From Saprospiraceae bacterium (GTDB taxonomy: Bacteria > Bacteroidota > Bacteroidia > Chitinophagales > Saprospiraceae), in NCBI GenBank assembly GCA_016717655.1, contig JADKFC010000008.1:62001-126000 (forward strand): a stretch of DNA of 64,000 bases, written 5' to 3'. Positions 30,201 to 42,340 of this stretch are shown in pieces. Position 1 is the stretch's first letter, and the number at the start of each line of letters is the position of its first letter. A program made the translations under genes and the position numbers. The notes below the pieces were generated by a model. That model was not told the DNA's origin, searched no databases, and saw only the letters and a list, made by a program, of their open reading frames with translations.

Positions 30201-33200
30201 TTACCAATGTTTTCCAAAACGATTGTGTAATCAATTACCTGCCCTGCACTTGAAACCGGATTTGGACCCCTGTCTGGGTTTTATTTACTGAAATGGCAGG
30301 AAGTTGTTCAATTGGGGTTTCAGCATCATCAGATACAGGAATTGGAGTTTCATCACTGTAAGCAGGTAGCTACATTCACCAATGGATCTCCAAGGTCAAT
30401 ATCAGATTGAGTTGCCGTATAATTAATAACGTAGATCCAATTTTCACCAACGTTCAACTCTCCATTACTGCTAACACTTTCAAAAGGGCCAGCTAAAACA
30501 CCTGTTGAACCATCCGGTAAAATATCCTGAGCAACAACATTGTTTAAAGTTATATTTCCTGTATTGGAAACAACAATGGTATACCCTATCACCTGTCCGG
30601 CAGCCGACACAGGATTAGGTCCTGAAGTCTGATCTTTAGCTATTACCATGGAAGGTGTTTGGATAAACATTTGTGTATCATCATCAGAATCCGTCGGCTC
30701 TGAATTATCAGGTGCAAAACCAGAAGCAGTAGCGATGTTTACAAATGTTCCATTGTCAATATCATCCTGAGTCACAACATGGGTTCCTGTAAATGTAATG
30801 CTATCACTTTGGCCTGGAATCAAACTAATGATCGGGCCTCCAAAAATAGTGGCATTTGGATCTGTAATTGTTACAGTACTTAAAGTTACGTTTCCTGTAT
30901 TGGTCACTTTAAAAGTATAGTTGATTTCATCACCTGGATTATGACCTGCAGGTGCTAAATCATTCAACACCCCTGTTTTCACCAATGCTATCTGCGGATT
31001 TTGTACGAAATTTTGATCATCAGTATCGTCATCCGAAACATCCGGACCCACTTGAGGTGTGCCTGTTACCGTTGCTACGTTTGAAAAGCTTCCCAAATCT
31101 ATGTCTGTTTGTGCAATGGTATATACTCCAGAAATCGTAGTAGCATCCACTTCACCTACCTCTAGTGTATCGATCGGACCTCCCATAACGGTTGCCCAAA
31201 AATCAGAAACATAAACATTAAATAATCTTACATTTCCTGTATTGGTAATGCTAAACACATAACTAATCTGATCACCGGCATTAACGCCCAAAGGAGGTAA
31301 ATCAACGATGATACCTGTTTTTTCTAATTGAATGGACGAACTGGTCATGACCGGTGTGGTAGCCGTATCCGTAGTTGGACCCGGTACCTGGGTAGTGGTA
31401 ACACTTGCTGTGTTTACTAAGTTGACACCTGCATCAATATCGTTCTGGGTAACTGTATAACTGATGGTATACGTCCAGCTCTCTCCGACGTTCAAACTTC
31501 CGTTTGAACTTACACTTTCTACGGGGCCCGTTAGGGTACCTGCTCCACCGCCAGGAAGAACGTCGCTCACGTTTACTCCTGTCTGAGTCTGGTTGCCATT
31601 GTTGAACACTACAATTGAGTATCCAATAACCTGACCAGCCGTTGTAACTGGATTTGGACCTGTAATTTGAGTTTTAGCAATTGTCAAAGATGGAGTCTGG
31701 CTTACTGGTGTAGTTGCTGTATCTGTGGTTGGACCCGGTACTTGGGTGGTAGTAACACTTGCCGAGTTTACCAGGTTGGCACCTGCATCAATGTCAGCCT
31801 GAGTGGCTGTGTAACTGATGGTGTACGTCCAAGTCTCTCCGATGTTCAAATTGCCATTTGAACTTACGCTTTCTGTTGGTCCACTTAAGGTGCCCGCTCC
31901 ACCACCAGGAAGGACGTCACTTACGTTGACTCCTGTCTGGGTTTGGTTGCCTGTGTTGGTTACAACAATGGTATAGTTGATGGTCTGACCCGCTGCTGTG
32001 ATTGGGTTAGGGCCACCTGTCTGGTCTTTTGTTATGGTCAATGACGGAGTCTGGCTTACCGGTGTGGTAGCTGTGTCCGTTGTTGGGCCCGGTACCTGGG
32101 TAGTTGTAACACTTGCCGAGTTTACCAGGTTGGCACCTGCATCAATGTCAGCCTGAGTGGCTGTGTAACTGATGGTGTACGTCCAAGTCTCTCCGATGTT
32201 CAAATTGCCATTTGAACTTACGCTTTCTGTTGGTCCACTTAAGGTGCCCGCTCCACCACCAGGAAGGACGTCACTTACGTTTACTCCCGTCTGGGTTTGG
32301 TTGCCTGTGTTGGTTACAACAATGGTATAGTTGATGGTCTGTCCCGCTGCTGTGATTGGGTTAGGGCCACCTGTTTGGTCTTTTGTTATGGTCAATGACG
32401 GAGTCTGGCTAACTGGTGTGGTAGCTGTGTCCGTTGTTGGGCCCGGCACCTGGGTAGTTGTAACACTTGCCGTGTTTACTAAATTAGCTCCTGCATCAAT
32501 GTCAGCTTGTGTGGCTGTGTAACTGATGGTGTACGTCCATGTCTCTCCGATGTTCAAATTGCCATTTGAACTTACGCTCTACTGGTCCCGCCAGGTACCT
32601 GCTCCACCGCCAGGAAGGGCGTCACTTACGTTGACTCCTGTCTGGGTTTGGTTGCCTGTGTTGGTTACAACAATGGTATAGTTGATGGTCTGACCCGCTG
32701 CTGTGATTGGGTTAGGGCCACTTGTCTGGTCTTTTGCTATCGTTAATGATGGACTTTGTGTCACTGGTGTGGTAGCCGTATCTGTGGTTGGACCCGGTAC
32801 TTGGGTGGTAGTAACGCTTGCCGTGTTTACTAAATTAGCTCCTGCATCAATGTCAGCTTGTGTGGCTGTGTAACTGATGGTGTAGGTCCATGTTTCTCCG
32901 ACGTTCAAATTGCCATTTGAACTTACGCTTTCTGTTGGTCCACTTAAGGTACCTGCTCCACCGCCAGGAAGGACGTCACTTACGTTCACTCCTGTCTGGG
33001 TTTGGTTACCTGTGTTGGTTACAACAATGGTATAATTGATGGTCTGACCCGCTGCTGTGATTGGGTTAGGGCCACTTGTCTGGTCTTTTGCTATCGTTAA
33101 TGAAGGACTTTGTGTCACTGGTGTGGTAGCCGTATCTGTGGTTGGACCCGGTACTTGGGTGGTAGTAACACTTGCCGTGTTTACCAGGTTGGCACCTGCA

Positions 33201-36200
33201 TCAATATCCGCTTGTGGCTGTGTAACTGATGGTGTACGTCCAAGTCTCTCCGATGTTCAAATTGCCATTTGAACTTACGCTTTCTGTTGGTCCACTTAAG
33301 GTGCCCGCTCCACCGCCAGGAAGGACGTCACTTACGTTTACTCCCGTCTGGGTTTGGTTGCCTGTGTTGGTTACAACAATGGTATAGTTGATGGTCTGAC
33401 CCGCTGCTGTGATTGGGTTAGGTCCTCCTGTTTGGTCTTTTGTTATGGTCAATGACGGAGTCTGGCTAACTGGTGTGGTAGCTGTGTCCGTTGTTGGACC
33501 CGGTACTTGGGTGGTAGTAACGCTTGCCGTGTTTACTAAATTAGCTCCTGCATCAATGTCAGCCTGAGTGGCTGTGTAACTGATGGTGTAGGTCCATGTT
33601 TCTCCGATGTTCAAATTGCCATTTGAACTTACGCTTTCTACGGGGCCCGTCAGGGAACCCGCTCCACCACCAGGAAGGACGTCACTTACGTTGACTCCTG
33701 TCTGGGTTTGGTTACCTGTGTTGGTTACAACAATGGTATAGTCGATGGTCTGTCCCGCTGCTGTGATTGGGTTAGGTCCTCCTGTTTGGTCTTTTGTTAT
33801 GGTCAATGACGGAGTTTGGCTCACTGGTGTGGTAGCTGTGTCTGTTGTTGGACCCGGTACTTGGGTGGTAGTAACACTTGCCGTGTTTACTAAGTTGGCA
33901 CCTGCATCAATGTCAGCCTGCGTGGCTGTGTAACTGATGGTGTAGGTCCATGTTTCTCCGACGTTCAAATTGCCATTTGAACTTACGCTTTCTGTTGGTC
34001 CACTTAAGGTACCCGCTCCACCGCCAGGAAGGACGTCACTTACGTTGACTCCTGTCTGGGTTTGGTTGCCTGTGTTGGTTACAACAATGGTATAGTCGAT
34101 GGTCTGACCCGCTGCTGTGATTGGGTTAGGTCCACCTGTCTGGTCTTTTGCTATCGTTAATGAAGGACTTTGTGTCACTGGTGTGGTAGCCGTGTCCGTT
34201 GTTGGACCCGGCACCTGGGTAGTTGTAACACTTGCCGAGTTTACTAAGTTGGCACCTGCATCAATGTCAGCTTGTGTGGTTGTGTAACTGATGGTGTAGG
34301 TCCATGTTTCTCCGACGTTCAAATTGCCATTTGAACTTACGCTTTCTGTTGGTCCACTTAAGGTACCCGCTCCACCGCCAGGAAGGACGTCACTTACGTT
34401 GACTCCTGTCTGGGTTTGGTTGCCTGTGTTGGTTACAACAATGGTATAGTCGATGGTCTGTCCCGCTGCTGTGATTGGGTTAGGGCCACCTGTCTGGTCT
34501 TTTGCTATCGTTAATGATGGACTTTGTGTCACTGGTGTGGTAGCCGTATCTGTGGTTGGACCCGGTACCTGGGTAGTGGTAACACTTGCCGTGTTTACCA
34601 GGTTGGCACCTGCATCAATGTCAGCTTGCGTAGCTGTGTAACTGATGGTGTAGGTCCAGGTTTCGCCGACGTTCAAATTGCCATTTGAACTTACACTCTC
34701 AACGGGGCCACTCAGGGTACCTGCTCCACCGCCAGGAAGGACGTCACTTACGTTTACTCCTGTCTGGGTTTGATTGCCTGTGTTGGTCACTACAATGGTA
34801 TAGTCGATGGTCTGTCCCGCTGCTGTGATTGGGTTAGGGCCACCTGTTTGGTCTTTTGCTATCGTTAATGAAGGACTTTGTGTCACAGGTGTAGTAGCCG
34901 TATCTGTGGTTGGACCCGGCACCTGGGTAGTTGTAACACTTGCCGAGTTTACCAGGTTGGCACCTGCATCAATGTCAGCCTGCGTGGCTGTGTAACTGAT
35001 GGTGTATGTCCAGGTTTCTCCGATGTTCAAATTGCCATTTGAACTTACGCTTTCATGGGGCCCCTTAAGGTGCCCGCTCCACCGCCAGGAAGGACGTCAC
35101 TTACGTTGACTCCTGTCTGGGTTTGGTTACCTGTATTGGTTACAACAATGGTATAATTGATGGTCTGACCCGCTGCTGTGATTGGGTTAGGGCCACCTGT
35201 TTGGTCTTTTGTTATGGTCAATGATGGAGTCTGGCTTACCGGTGTGATAGCCGTATCTGTAATTGGACCCGGTACCTGGGTGGTAGTAACACTTGCCGTG
35301 TTTACTAGGTTGGCACCTGCATCAATGTCAGCTTGCGTGGCTGTGTAACTGATGGTGTACGTCCATGTTTCTCCGATGTTCAAATTGCCATTTGAACTTA
35401 CACTCTCTACGGGGCCCGTCAAGGTGCCCGCTCCACCACCAGGAAGGACGTCACTTACGTTGACTCCTGTCTGGGTTTGGTTGCCTGTGTTGGTTACAAC
35501 AATGGTATAGTCGATGGTCTGACCCGCTGCTGTGATTGGGTTAGGGCCTCCTGTTTGGTCTTTTGTTATGGTCAATGACGGAGTCTGGCTCACTGGTGTG
35601 GTAGCTGTGTCCGTTGTTGGACCCGGTACTTGGGTGGTAGTAACACTTGCCGTGTTTACTAAGTTGGCACCTGCATCAATGTCAGCTTGAGTAGCTGTGT
35701 AACTGATGGTGTATGTCCAAGTCTCTCCGACGTTCAAATTGCCATTTGAACTTACGCTCTACTGGGCCCCGTTAAGGTGCCTGCTCCACCGCCAGGAAGG
35801 ACGTCACTTACGTTGACTCCTGTCTGGGTTTGGTTGCCTGTGTTGGTCACAACAATGGTATAGTCGATGGTCTGACCCGCTGCTGTGATTGGGTTAGGGC
35901 CACTTGTCTGGTCCTTTGTTATGGTCAATGATGGAGTCTGGCTTACCGGTGTGATAGCCGTATCTGTAATTGGACCCGGTACCTGGGTGGTAGTAACACT
36001 TGCCGTGTTTACTAAATTAGCTCCTGCATCAATGTCAGCCTGGCTAACTGTATAACTGATGGTGTAAGTCCATGTTTCTCCGATGTTCAAATTGCCATTT
36101 GAACTTACACTCTCTACGGGGCCCGTCAGGGAACCTGCTCCACCGCCAGGAAGGACGTCACTTACGTTGACTCCTGTCTGGGTTTGATTACCTGTGTTGG

Positions 36201-39200
36201 TCACTACTATGGTATAGTCGATGGTCTGTCCCGCTGCTGTGATTGGGTTAGGTCCACCTGTCTGGTCTTTTGCTATTGTTAATGATGGACTTTGTGTCAC
36301 TGGTGTGGTAGCCGTATCTGTGGTTGGACCCGGCACCTGGGTAGTTGTAACACTTGCCGTGTTTACCAGGTTGGCACCTGCATCAATGTCAGCCTGCGTG
36401 GCTGTGTAACTGATGGTGTACGTCCATGTTTCTCCGACGTTCAAATTGCCATTTGAACTTACGCTTTCTGTTGGTCCACTAAGGTACCCGCTCCACCACC
36501 AGGAAGGACGTCACTTACGTTGACTCCTGTCTGGGTTTGATTGCCTGTGTTGGTCACTACAATGGTATAGTCGATGGTCTGTCCCGCTGCTGTGATTGGG
36601 TTTGGTCCTCCTGTCTGGTCTTTTGCTATCGTTAATGAAGGACTTTGTGTCACTGGTGTGGTAGCTGTGTCCGTTGTTGGGCCCGGTACCTGGGTAGTTG
36701 TAACACTTGCCGTGTTTACCAGGTTGGCACCTGCATCAATGTCAGCCTGTGTGGCTGTGTAACTGATGGTGTACGTCCATGTCTCTCCGACGTTCAAATT
36801 GCCATTTGAACTTACGCTTTCTGTTGGTCCACTAAGGTACCCGCTCCACCGCCAGGAAGGACGTCACTTACGTTGACTCCTGTCTGGGTTTGATTGCCTG
36901 TGTTGGTCACTACAATGGTATAGTCGATGGTCTGTCCCGCTGCTGTGATTGGGTTAGGGCCACTTGTTTGGTCTTTTGTTATGGTCAATGAAGGTCTGGC
37001 TCACAGTGTGGTAGCTGTGTCCGTTGTTGGACCCGGCACCTGGGTAGTTGTAACACTTGCCGAGTTTACCAGGTTGGCACCTGCATCAATGTCAGCCTGA
37101 GTAGCTGTGTAACTGATGGTGTACGTCCATGTTTCTCCGACGTTCAAATTGCCATTTGAACTTACGCTTTCTGTTGGTCCACTTAAGGTACCCGCTCCAC
37201 CGCCAGGAAGGACGTCACTTACGTTGACTCCTGTCTGGGTTTGATTACCTGTGTTGGTCACTACAATGGTATAGTCGATGGTCTGTCCCGCTGCTGTGAT
37301 TGGGTTAGGGCCACCTGTTTGGTCTTTTGCTATCGTTAATGAAGGACTTTGTGTCACTGGTGTGGTAGCATCATCTGTTGTTGGACCCGGTACCTGGGTA
37401 GTTGTAACACTTGCCGAGTTTACCAGGTTGGCACCTGCATCAATGTCGGCTTGTGTAGCGGTGTAACTGATGGTGTAGGTCCATGTCTCTCCAACGTTCA
37501 ATTTGCCATTTGAACTTACGCTCTACTGGGCCAATTAAGGTACCTGCTCCACCGCCAGGAAGGACATCCCTACGTTGACTCCTGTCTAGGTTTGGTTGCC
37601 TGTGTTGGTCACAACAATGGTATAATCGATGGTCTGTCCCGCTGCTGTGATTGGGTTAGGGCCACCTGTCTGGTCTTTTGCTATGGTTAATGAAGGACTT
37701 TGTGTCACTGGTGTGGTAGCCGTATCTGTGGTTGGACCCGGTACTTGGGTGGTAGTAACGCTTGCTGTGTTTACTAAGTTGGCACCCGCATCAATGTCAG
37801 CCTGTGTGGCTGTGTAACTGATGGTGTACGTCCATGTTTCTCCGACGTTCAAATTGCCATTTGAACTTACACTCTCTACGGGGCCCGTCAGGGTACCTGC
37901 CCCACCGCCAGGAAGGACGTCACTTACGTTGACTCCTGTCTGGGTTTGGTTGCCTGTGTTGGTTACAACAATGGTATAGTTGATGGTCTGTCCCGCTGCT
38001 GTGATTGGGTTAGGGCCACCTGTTTGGTCTTTTGCTATCGTTAATGAAGGACTTTGTGTCACAGGTGTGGTAGCCGTATCTGTGGTTGGACCCGGTACCT
38101 GGGTAGTTGTAACACTTGCCGAGTTTACCAGGTTGGCACCTGCATCAATGTCAGCCTGAGTAGCTGTGTAACTGATGGTGTACGTCCATGTTTCTCCGAT
38201 GTTCAAATTGCCATTTGAACTTACGCTTTCTGTTGGGCCACTTAAGGTACCTGCGCCACCGCCAGGAAGGACGTCACTTACGTTGACTCCTGTCTGGGTT
38301 TGGTTGCCTGTGTTGGTTACAACAATGGTATAGTTGATGGTCTGACCCGCTGCTGTGATTGGGTTTGGGCCACCTGTCTGGTCTTTTGTTATGGTCAATG
38401 ATGGAGTCTGGTCACTGGTGTGGTAGCCGTATCTGTTGTTGGACCCGGTACTTGGGTGGTAGTAACACTTGCCGTGTTTACTAGGTTCGCGCCTGCATCA
38501 ATGTCTGCTTGCGTTGCTGTGTAACTGATGGTGTAGGTCCACGTTTCGCCGACGTTCAAACTGCCGTTTGAACTTACGCTCTCAACGGGGCCACTTAAGG
38601 TGCCCGCTCCGCCGCCAGGAAGAACGTCACTTACGTTGACTCCTGTCTGGGTTTGGTTGCCTGTGTTGGTAACAACAATGGTATAGTTGATGGTCTGTCC
38701 CGCTGCTGTGATTGGGTTAGGACCTCCTGTCTGGTCTTTTGCTATAGTCAATGATGGAGTCTGGCTAACTGGTGTAGTAGCCGTATCTGTAGTTGGGCCC
38801 GGTACCTGGGTAGTAGTAACACTTGCCGTGTTTACTAAATTAACTCCAGCATCAATGTCAGCCTGTGTAGCTGTGTAACTGATGGTGTAGGTCCATGTCT
38901 CTCCGACGTTCAAATTGCCATTTGAACTTACGCTTTCTGTTGGTCCACTTAAGGTACCAGCTCCACCGCCAGGAAGAACGTCACTCACGCTGACCCCTGT
39001 CTGGGTTGCATCGCCTGTATTGGTAACTACGATTTGATAATTAATTACCTGACCAGCCGCAGTTATTGGGTTTGGACCACCTACCTGAGATTTATCAATG
39101 GTTAAGGTATAGGTGCTGGGTAACACAAAAACCGTGTCTTCCATATTAACACAATTGGCAGGTGTGAGTTTATCACAAATCTGATAAGTTACAGGGTATG

Positions 39201-41031
39201 TCCCTGGGGTTGTGCCCGGAATTACAGATACTTCACCCGTTGAGGTATTAAGGGTGATGCCTGATGGCCATGTTCCTGATTCCGCTATTGTGGCATTGCC
39301 GCCCCCGCCTAAAGTAGCAGGACTACCATTAATTAAGTCGTTTGATGCTACATTATTGATGGCAGTACCTCCTGTTGAGCTTAAAACAGTTCCACTTTCA
39401 GTAACTGCACTTACACAAACAATTACATCAAGGGTGTCTTTGACATCACTCACTCCGCCGCATGGGGGGGAAATGGTGTAAGCCAGAATTACCTGTCCGG
39501 CGCCAGAAAAAGTAAGATCATTTCCTGACAGTGTGGCCGGACCTGAAAATACAGATAAAGTTCCTCCTGCGGGTGAAGCTGAAACTGTTGCCGTTTGGGT
39601 TGTGCAATAACTTCCACCAGATCCTGAAGGGGTAATCGACAGTGTGATTTTGGGAATAGCATCTGCCGCACAAATAGCAACATTGGCCGTGGCATAGGTT
39701 ACAGAAGTTTCAACCGCTGTACCTGGATCACCATTACCCATGGAGCCATTTATTCTATGTCCTACATAACCAAAATTAACCTCACATTTTTTAACATACA
39801 TAGAGGTGTGACCTCCACTCTCCAGAGCAATCATTTCGTCTGTTGGAGCTATGCCTGTAGGAGTTCCTGGATTGGCAGGATCTGTTCCCCTGCCCAACAT
39901 TGAGTTTCCGTTTTGTCCCCAGTTATAAATTTGAGCTCCGGTAGTAAGAACATTTATAGCCCCAAAAGTAGAACCACCTGCATCATTCTCATTGGCAGCT
40001 ATCCATTTAATATCATTTAAAACTTGACCACCTGAACTATACCTAGGCTGTACCCACGATAATCTGTCTGTAGTAGACCAATCTCCTAATTGACGGCTTG
40101 AATTTTCACCAACAGCATACAAGTTGTTATCAGTAGATAAAACATAATATGATGGAGCAGGAGTATTTCCGGGTGCGGTAATAGATATCATTTTAACCGA
40201 TGCGCCTGAATTGAATGCTGGTAAGGACATAGGCGTTGCCCTTGTTCTGGATGCAATAGCTGAGCCATTACCCAAATAAGTTTGTGTTCCCCAAGTATAC
40301 AATGAACCATCTGAGCCCAACGCAAAAGCAGTATTGTAAGATACCCTACATGCAACAATTCCTGAAATAGTCGGATTTCCAGATGCGGTGGTCGTTACCT
40401 GAGACCAGGCAGTGGCAGAACCCCCACCGTTGACACCTCTTACAGCTGCGTCTTGTGCAAGTACATATACACTTCCAGAACAGGTAACAATGGCCAACGT
40501 TCTGTATGAAGCAGTGATCATTTTTACATCAGTAGGATCAACACCAACTGGAAGGCCATCTGCCTCCCCGTTAATTGTCAATTTTTGAAATGTGGTACTA
40601 CTTGTAATTGTACCGCTCAATACGATGCCTTCTGATCCCCACGCAAATAATCCTGTAGTCGTCAAAAGGATGCCCTGCACAGCTTGAAAAAAGTTACTAC
40701 CCAAGGTAGCTTTTAATGGTGTACCGGTTAAAGCCGAATAATTGGCCGAAGTGACGTCTAATGGAGAAAGTGCGTTTGTTGATCCATTGTTGTTCATGTA
40801 TTCACCCCATGCTTTGAAACCACCTGTGCTGGTTCTTACAATGGTTGAGTGAAAACCTGAAATAAAATTGTCGTACTCAATGGTATTTCTATTGGTGGTA
40901 GATGTAGAAAATGCGTTGGAGTAATCTGTACCCACACAACCTTCTCCAGTATCAAATCCGCATTGTCCTGTCAAATTGGTACTTGCCAAAACAGAAAATG
41001 CCAGTAAACTGACAACCATTAACCTTTTCAT
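21227..41031 (-). CDS. Giant T9SS-sorted repeat surface protein (multiple frameshifts)
   Basis: One locus of ~19.8 kb (~6,600 codons) broken by about ten indels. Start ATG 41031 (MKRLMVVSLLAFSVLAS signal peptide); an ATG 36 bp earlier is possible. Order: an RCC1/propeller-like region (~40.9-39.75 kb, repeated W-G strands); an Ig-like linker; about 40 DUF11-like repeats of ~118 aa (39.11-24.96 kb; each ends VGETWTYTISYT-TQADIDAG...PV); six CshA-type repeats of ~114 aa (PPVANDDQSL...GVYTYNPATG); three SdrD_B-like repeats (GSLVWEDLNGDG); a fibronectin-like domain; and a type A sorting domain (LYPNPARDY ... IKKLIITE). Probably a long filamentous adhesin or matrix protein. Breaks fall in repeats and look like lost bases. 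Directly downstream of a small secreted-protein gene. Confidence 0.88.
22100..22880 (-). other. Three SdrD_B-like repeats within the giant protein
   Basis: Starts at GSLVWEDLNGDG, ERVWYDVDKDDV and GNLVWIDDNNDG, each with a Gly-Thr-Tyr-Tyr strand and a DSDVD motif. These are Ca2+-binding-type stalk domains in related surface proteins. Confidence 0.75.
22885..24945 (-). repeat. Six CshA-type repeats (~342 bp) in the giant protein
   Basis: Six tandem copies of ~114 aa, each opening PP(V/I)A-(N/V)DD and containing GQGVYTYNPATG and FDPNPGFTTDPTPI. Copies are clearly diverged, unlike the upstream DUF11-like array. Confidence 0.8.
31345..38765 (-). repeat. Near-identical 354-bp tandem array (about 21 units)
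   Basis: Units encode SLTIAKDQTGGPNPIT...TDTATTPV (118 aa). Landmarks recur at exact multiples of 354 bp (for example 33745, 34453, 34807 in antisense register). Copies differ by few, mostly synonymous, changes, whereas units at 24.96-30.3 kb are diverged. This implies recent duplication or homogenisation. Copy number in an assembly of this region may be wrong. Confidence 0.85.
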
Positions 41032-41085
41032 AAACTTATTTTTCACACTGATATTAGTAAAATTCATTGCCTGAAATTTTGGGAA

Positions 41086-41787
41086 TTATTGTATAACCGG
41101 ATTTTGCATAGCATAAGATTGCACCATACCATTGATGTCGACAAAATCAAACATCAGATAAGCCGGCTTATGTGCTTTGCCTCTAAGTTGATAAACCAGG
41201 GTTTGTTTACCTTCTCTAAGTGTAGTGCCTACCATCAAATCAGCTGTAATGTCTGTTTGGATTCCAGCAGATTTTACTTCAGTAAAGGTGTATTCTAATG
41301 GCAAAAAGGCATTGTATCTCTCAATGGTAACAGGCACATTCATGGATATTCCCTGAGTTTCAGTTTCAACCCTGATTGGCTCTGAAAAGGTAATTTCATC
41401 GTGATGGAAAGTCATCCTTGTATTGGTCACTTTTAATTGAATCATGTCAGGACAAGTATTGTGTTTGCATGACCCGGGTTCAAAAGTTATATTTTCATGT
41501 ATTGAAATCTCATAATTACCCGGTACCGCAAAAACAAAGTCATTCAGACCATTTCCTGACCCACTGGCAATGATGCCCGAACCATCTGCAATTTCCCAAG
41601 TTATCAACGCTGATAAACTGTCCATGCCCAACTTACTGCCAAAAGCAAGGGTTTTATCCATCACTATGGCCATCGTTTTGCTAAATCGAATATTGGATCC
41701 ATCGGCCAGATTATCCTGGGCTTGAAGTGAGAGAGCAAAGGAAAGAAACATCAATAGTCCTAAAAATGACTTTTGAATGACATTCAT
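41086..41787 (-). CDS. Secreted protein preceding the giant adhesin
   Basis: 233 aa from ATG 41787 (MNVIQKSFLGLLMFLSFALSLQAQ, a good signal peptide). In-frame ATGs at 41835 and 42054 would only add a poorly hydrophobic leader. The mature part is beta-rich: an Ig/PKD-like strand set (ALITWEIADGSGIIASGSG, GNYEISIHENITF), one Cys pair (CKHNTC), then conserved-looking beta strands to the end. No family recognised. It ends ~54 bp before the giant protein's start on the same strand, so co-transcription is likely; it may be an accessory or anchoring partner (inference). Confidence 0.7.
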   Translation of the reverse strand: MNVIQKSFLGLLMFLSFALSLQAQDNLADGSNIRFSKTMAIVMDKTLAFGSKLGMDSLSALITWEIADGSGIIASGSGNGLNDFVFAVPGNYEISIHENITFEPGSCKHNTCPDMIQLKVTNTRMTFHHDEITFSEPIRVETETQGISMNVPVTIERYNAFLPLEYTFTEVKSAGIQTDITADLMVGTTLREGKQTLVYQLRGKAHKPAYLMFDFVDINGMVQSYAMQNPVIQ

Positions 41788-42283
41788 ACTGTCTTTGACG
41801 AATGAGGCTAGTGGAAATTTGAAAGTTGTTTCCATGAAGTTTTGATGATTTTTTTTCTGATCAATAGTATTTTGAGAATCCTGATGGGATCCTGAAGCGT
41901 ATTTTTCTAAAGACTTGGAGATTACGGAAGCCCTAGGCATCAATAAATGAGGCATGCAAGGGTCAGTGCAATTGATATCAACTGCCTTAAAGGTGGGATA
42001 TAAAATGGTTGAAACAACCTCCCTTAGTGAATTCCCGGATTTGACCATATGCAATAAAGTCTTACGTATTTTGGTAAATACAGCACTATTGCCACCCCCG
42101 GAAGGAGGTAAAAATTAGGTTGGAGACTGGGTTTGGATTTCATTCCACACTCAATCAAGGGACAAATATATTAAAAATATCTAATTTCTATTAGTAACGC
42201 TAACAAATTTTTACAAATTACATTAAAACATTATTTATGAAAACTATGCCTTTCAGGTGATATGGGTTTGATTTTCAGATCAT
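41788..42283. other. Long leader/intergenic region upstream of the adhesin operon
   Basis: No gene of its own. A minus-strand TATATTTG (-7 box) sits at 42163-42170. If used, it would give a ~370-nt leader before the 41787 start. The leader stays open in the downstream reading frame back to 42054, so an N-terminal extension cannot be excluded. Confidence 0.4.
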
Positions 42284-42322
42284 TATAAAAAAAGGGAAGC
42301 AGTAATACCACTTCCCTTCTTT
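42284..42322 (-). terminator. Terminator of the M1 peptidase gene
   Basis: Minus-strand hairpin with 8-bp arms AAGGGAAG and CTTCCCTT around an 11-nt loop, followed by TTTTTTATAAT, about 20 bp after the peptidase stop. Confidence 0.75.
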
Positions 42323-42340
42323 TATTTGTTTTTTTGACCT

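Noticed and set aside
31667..38878. Regular 62-63-codon plus-strand ORFs across the repeat array
   Set aside because: They are antisense shadows repeating every 354 bp with the DUF11-like units. The sense strand carries the coherent domain sequence.
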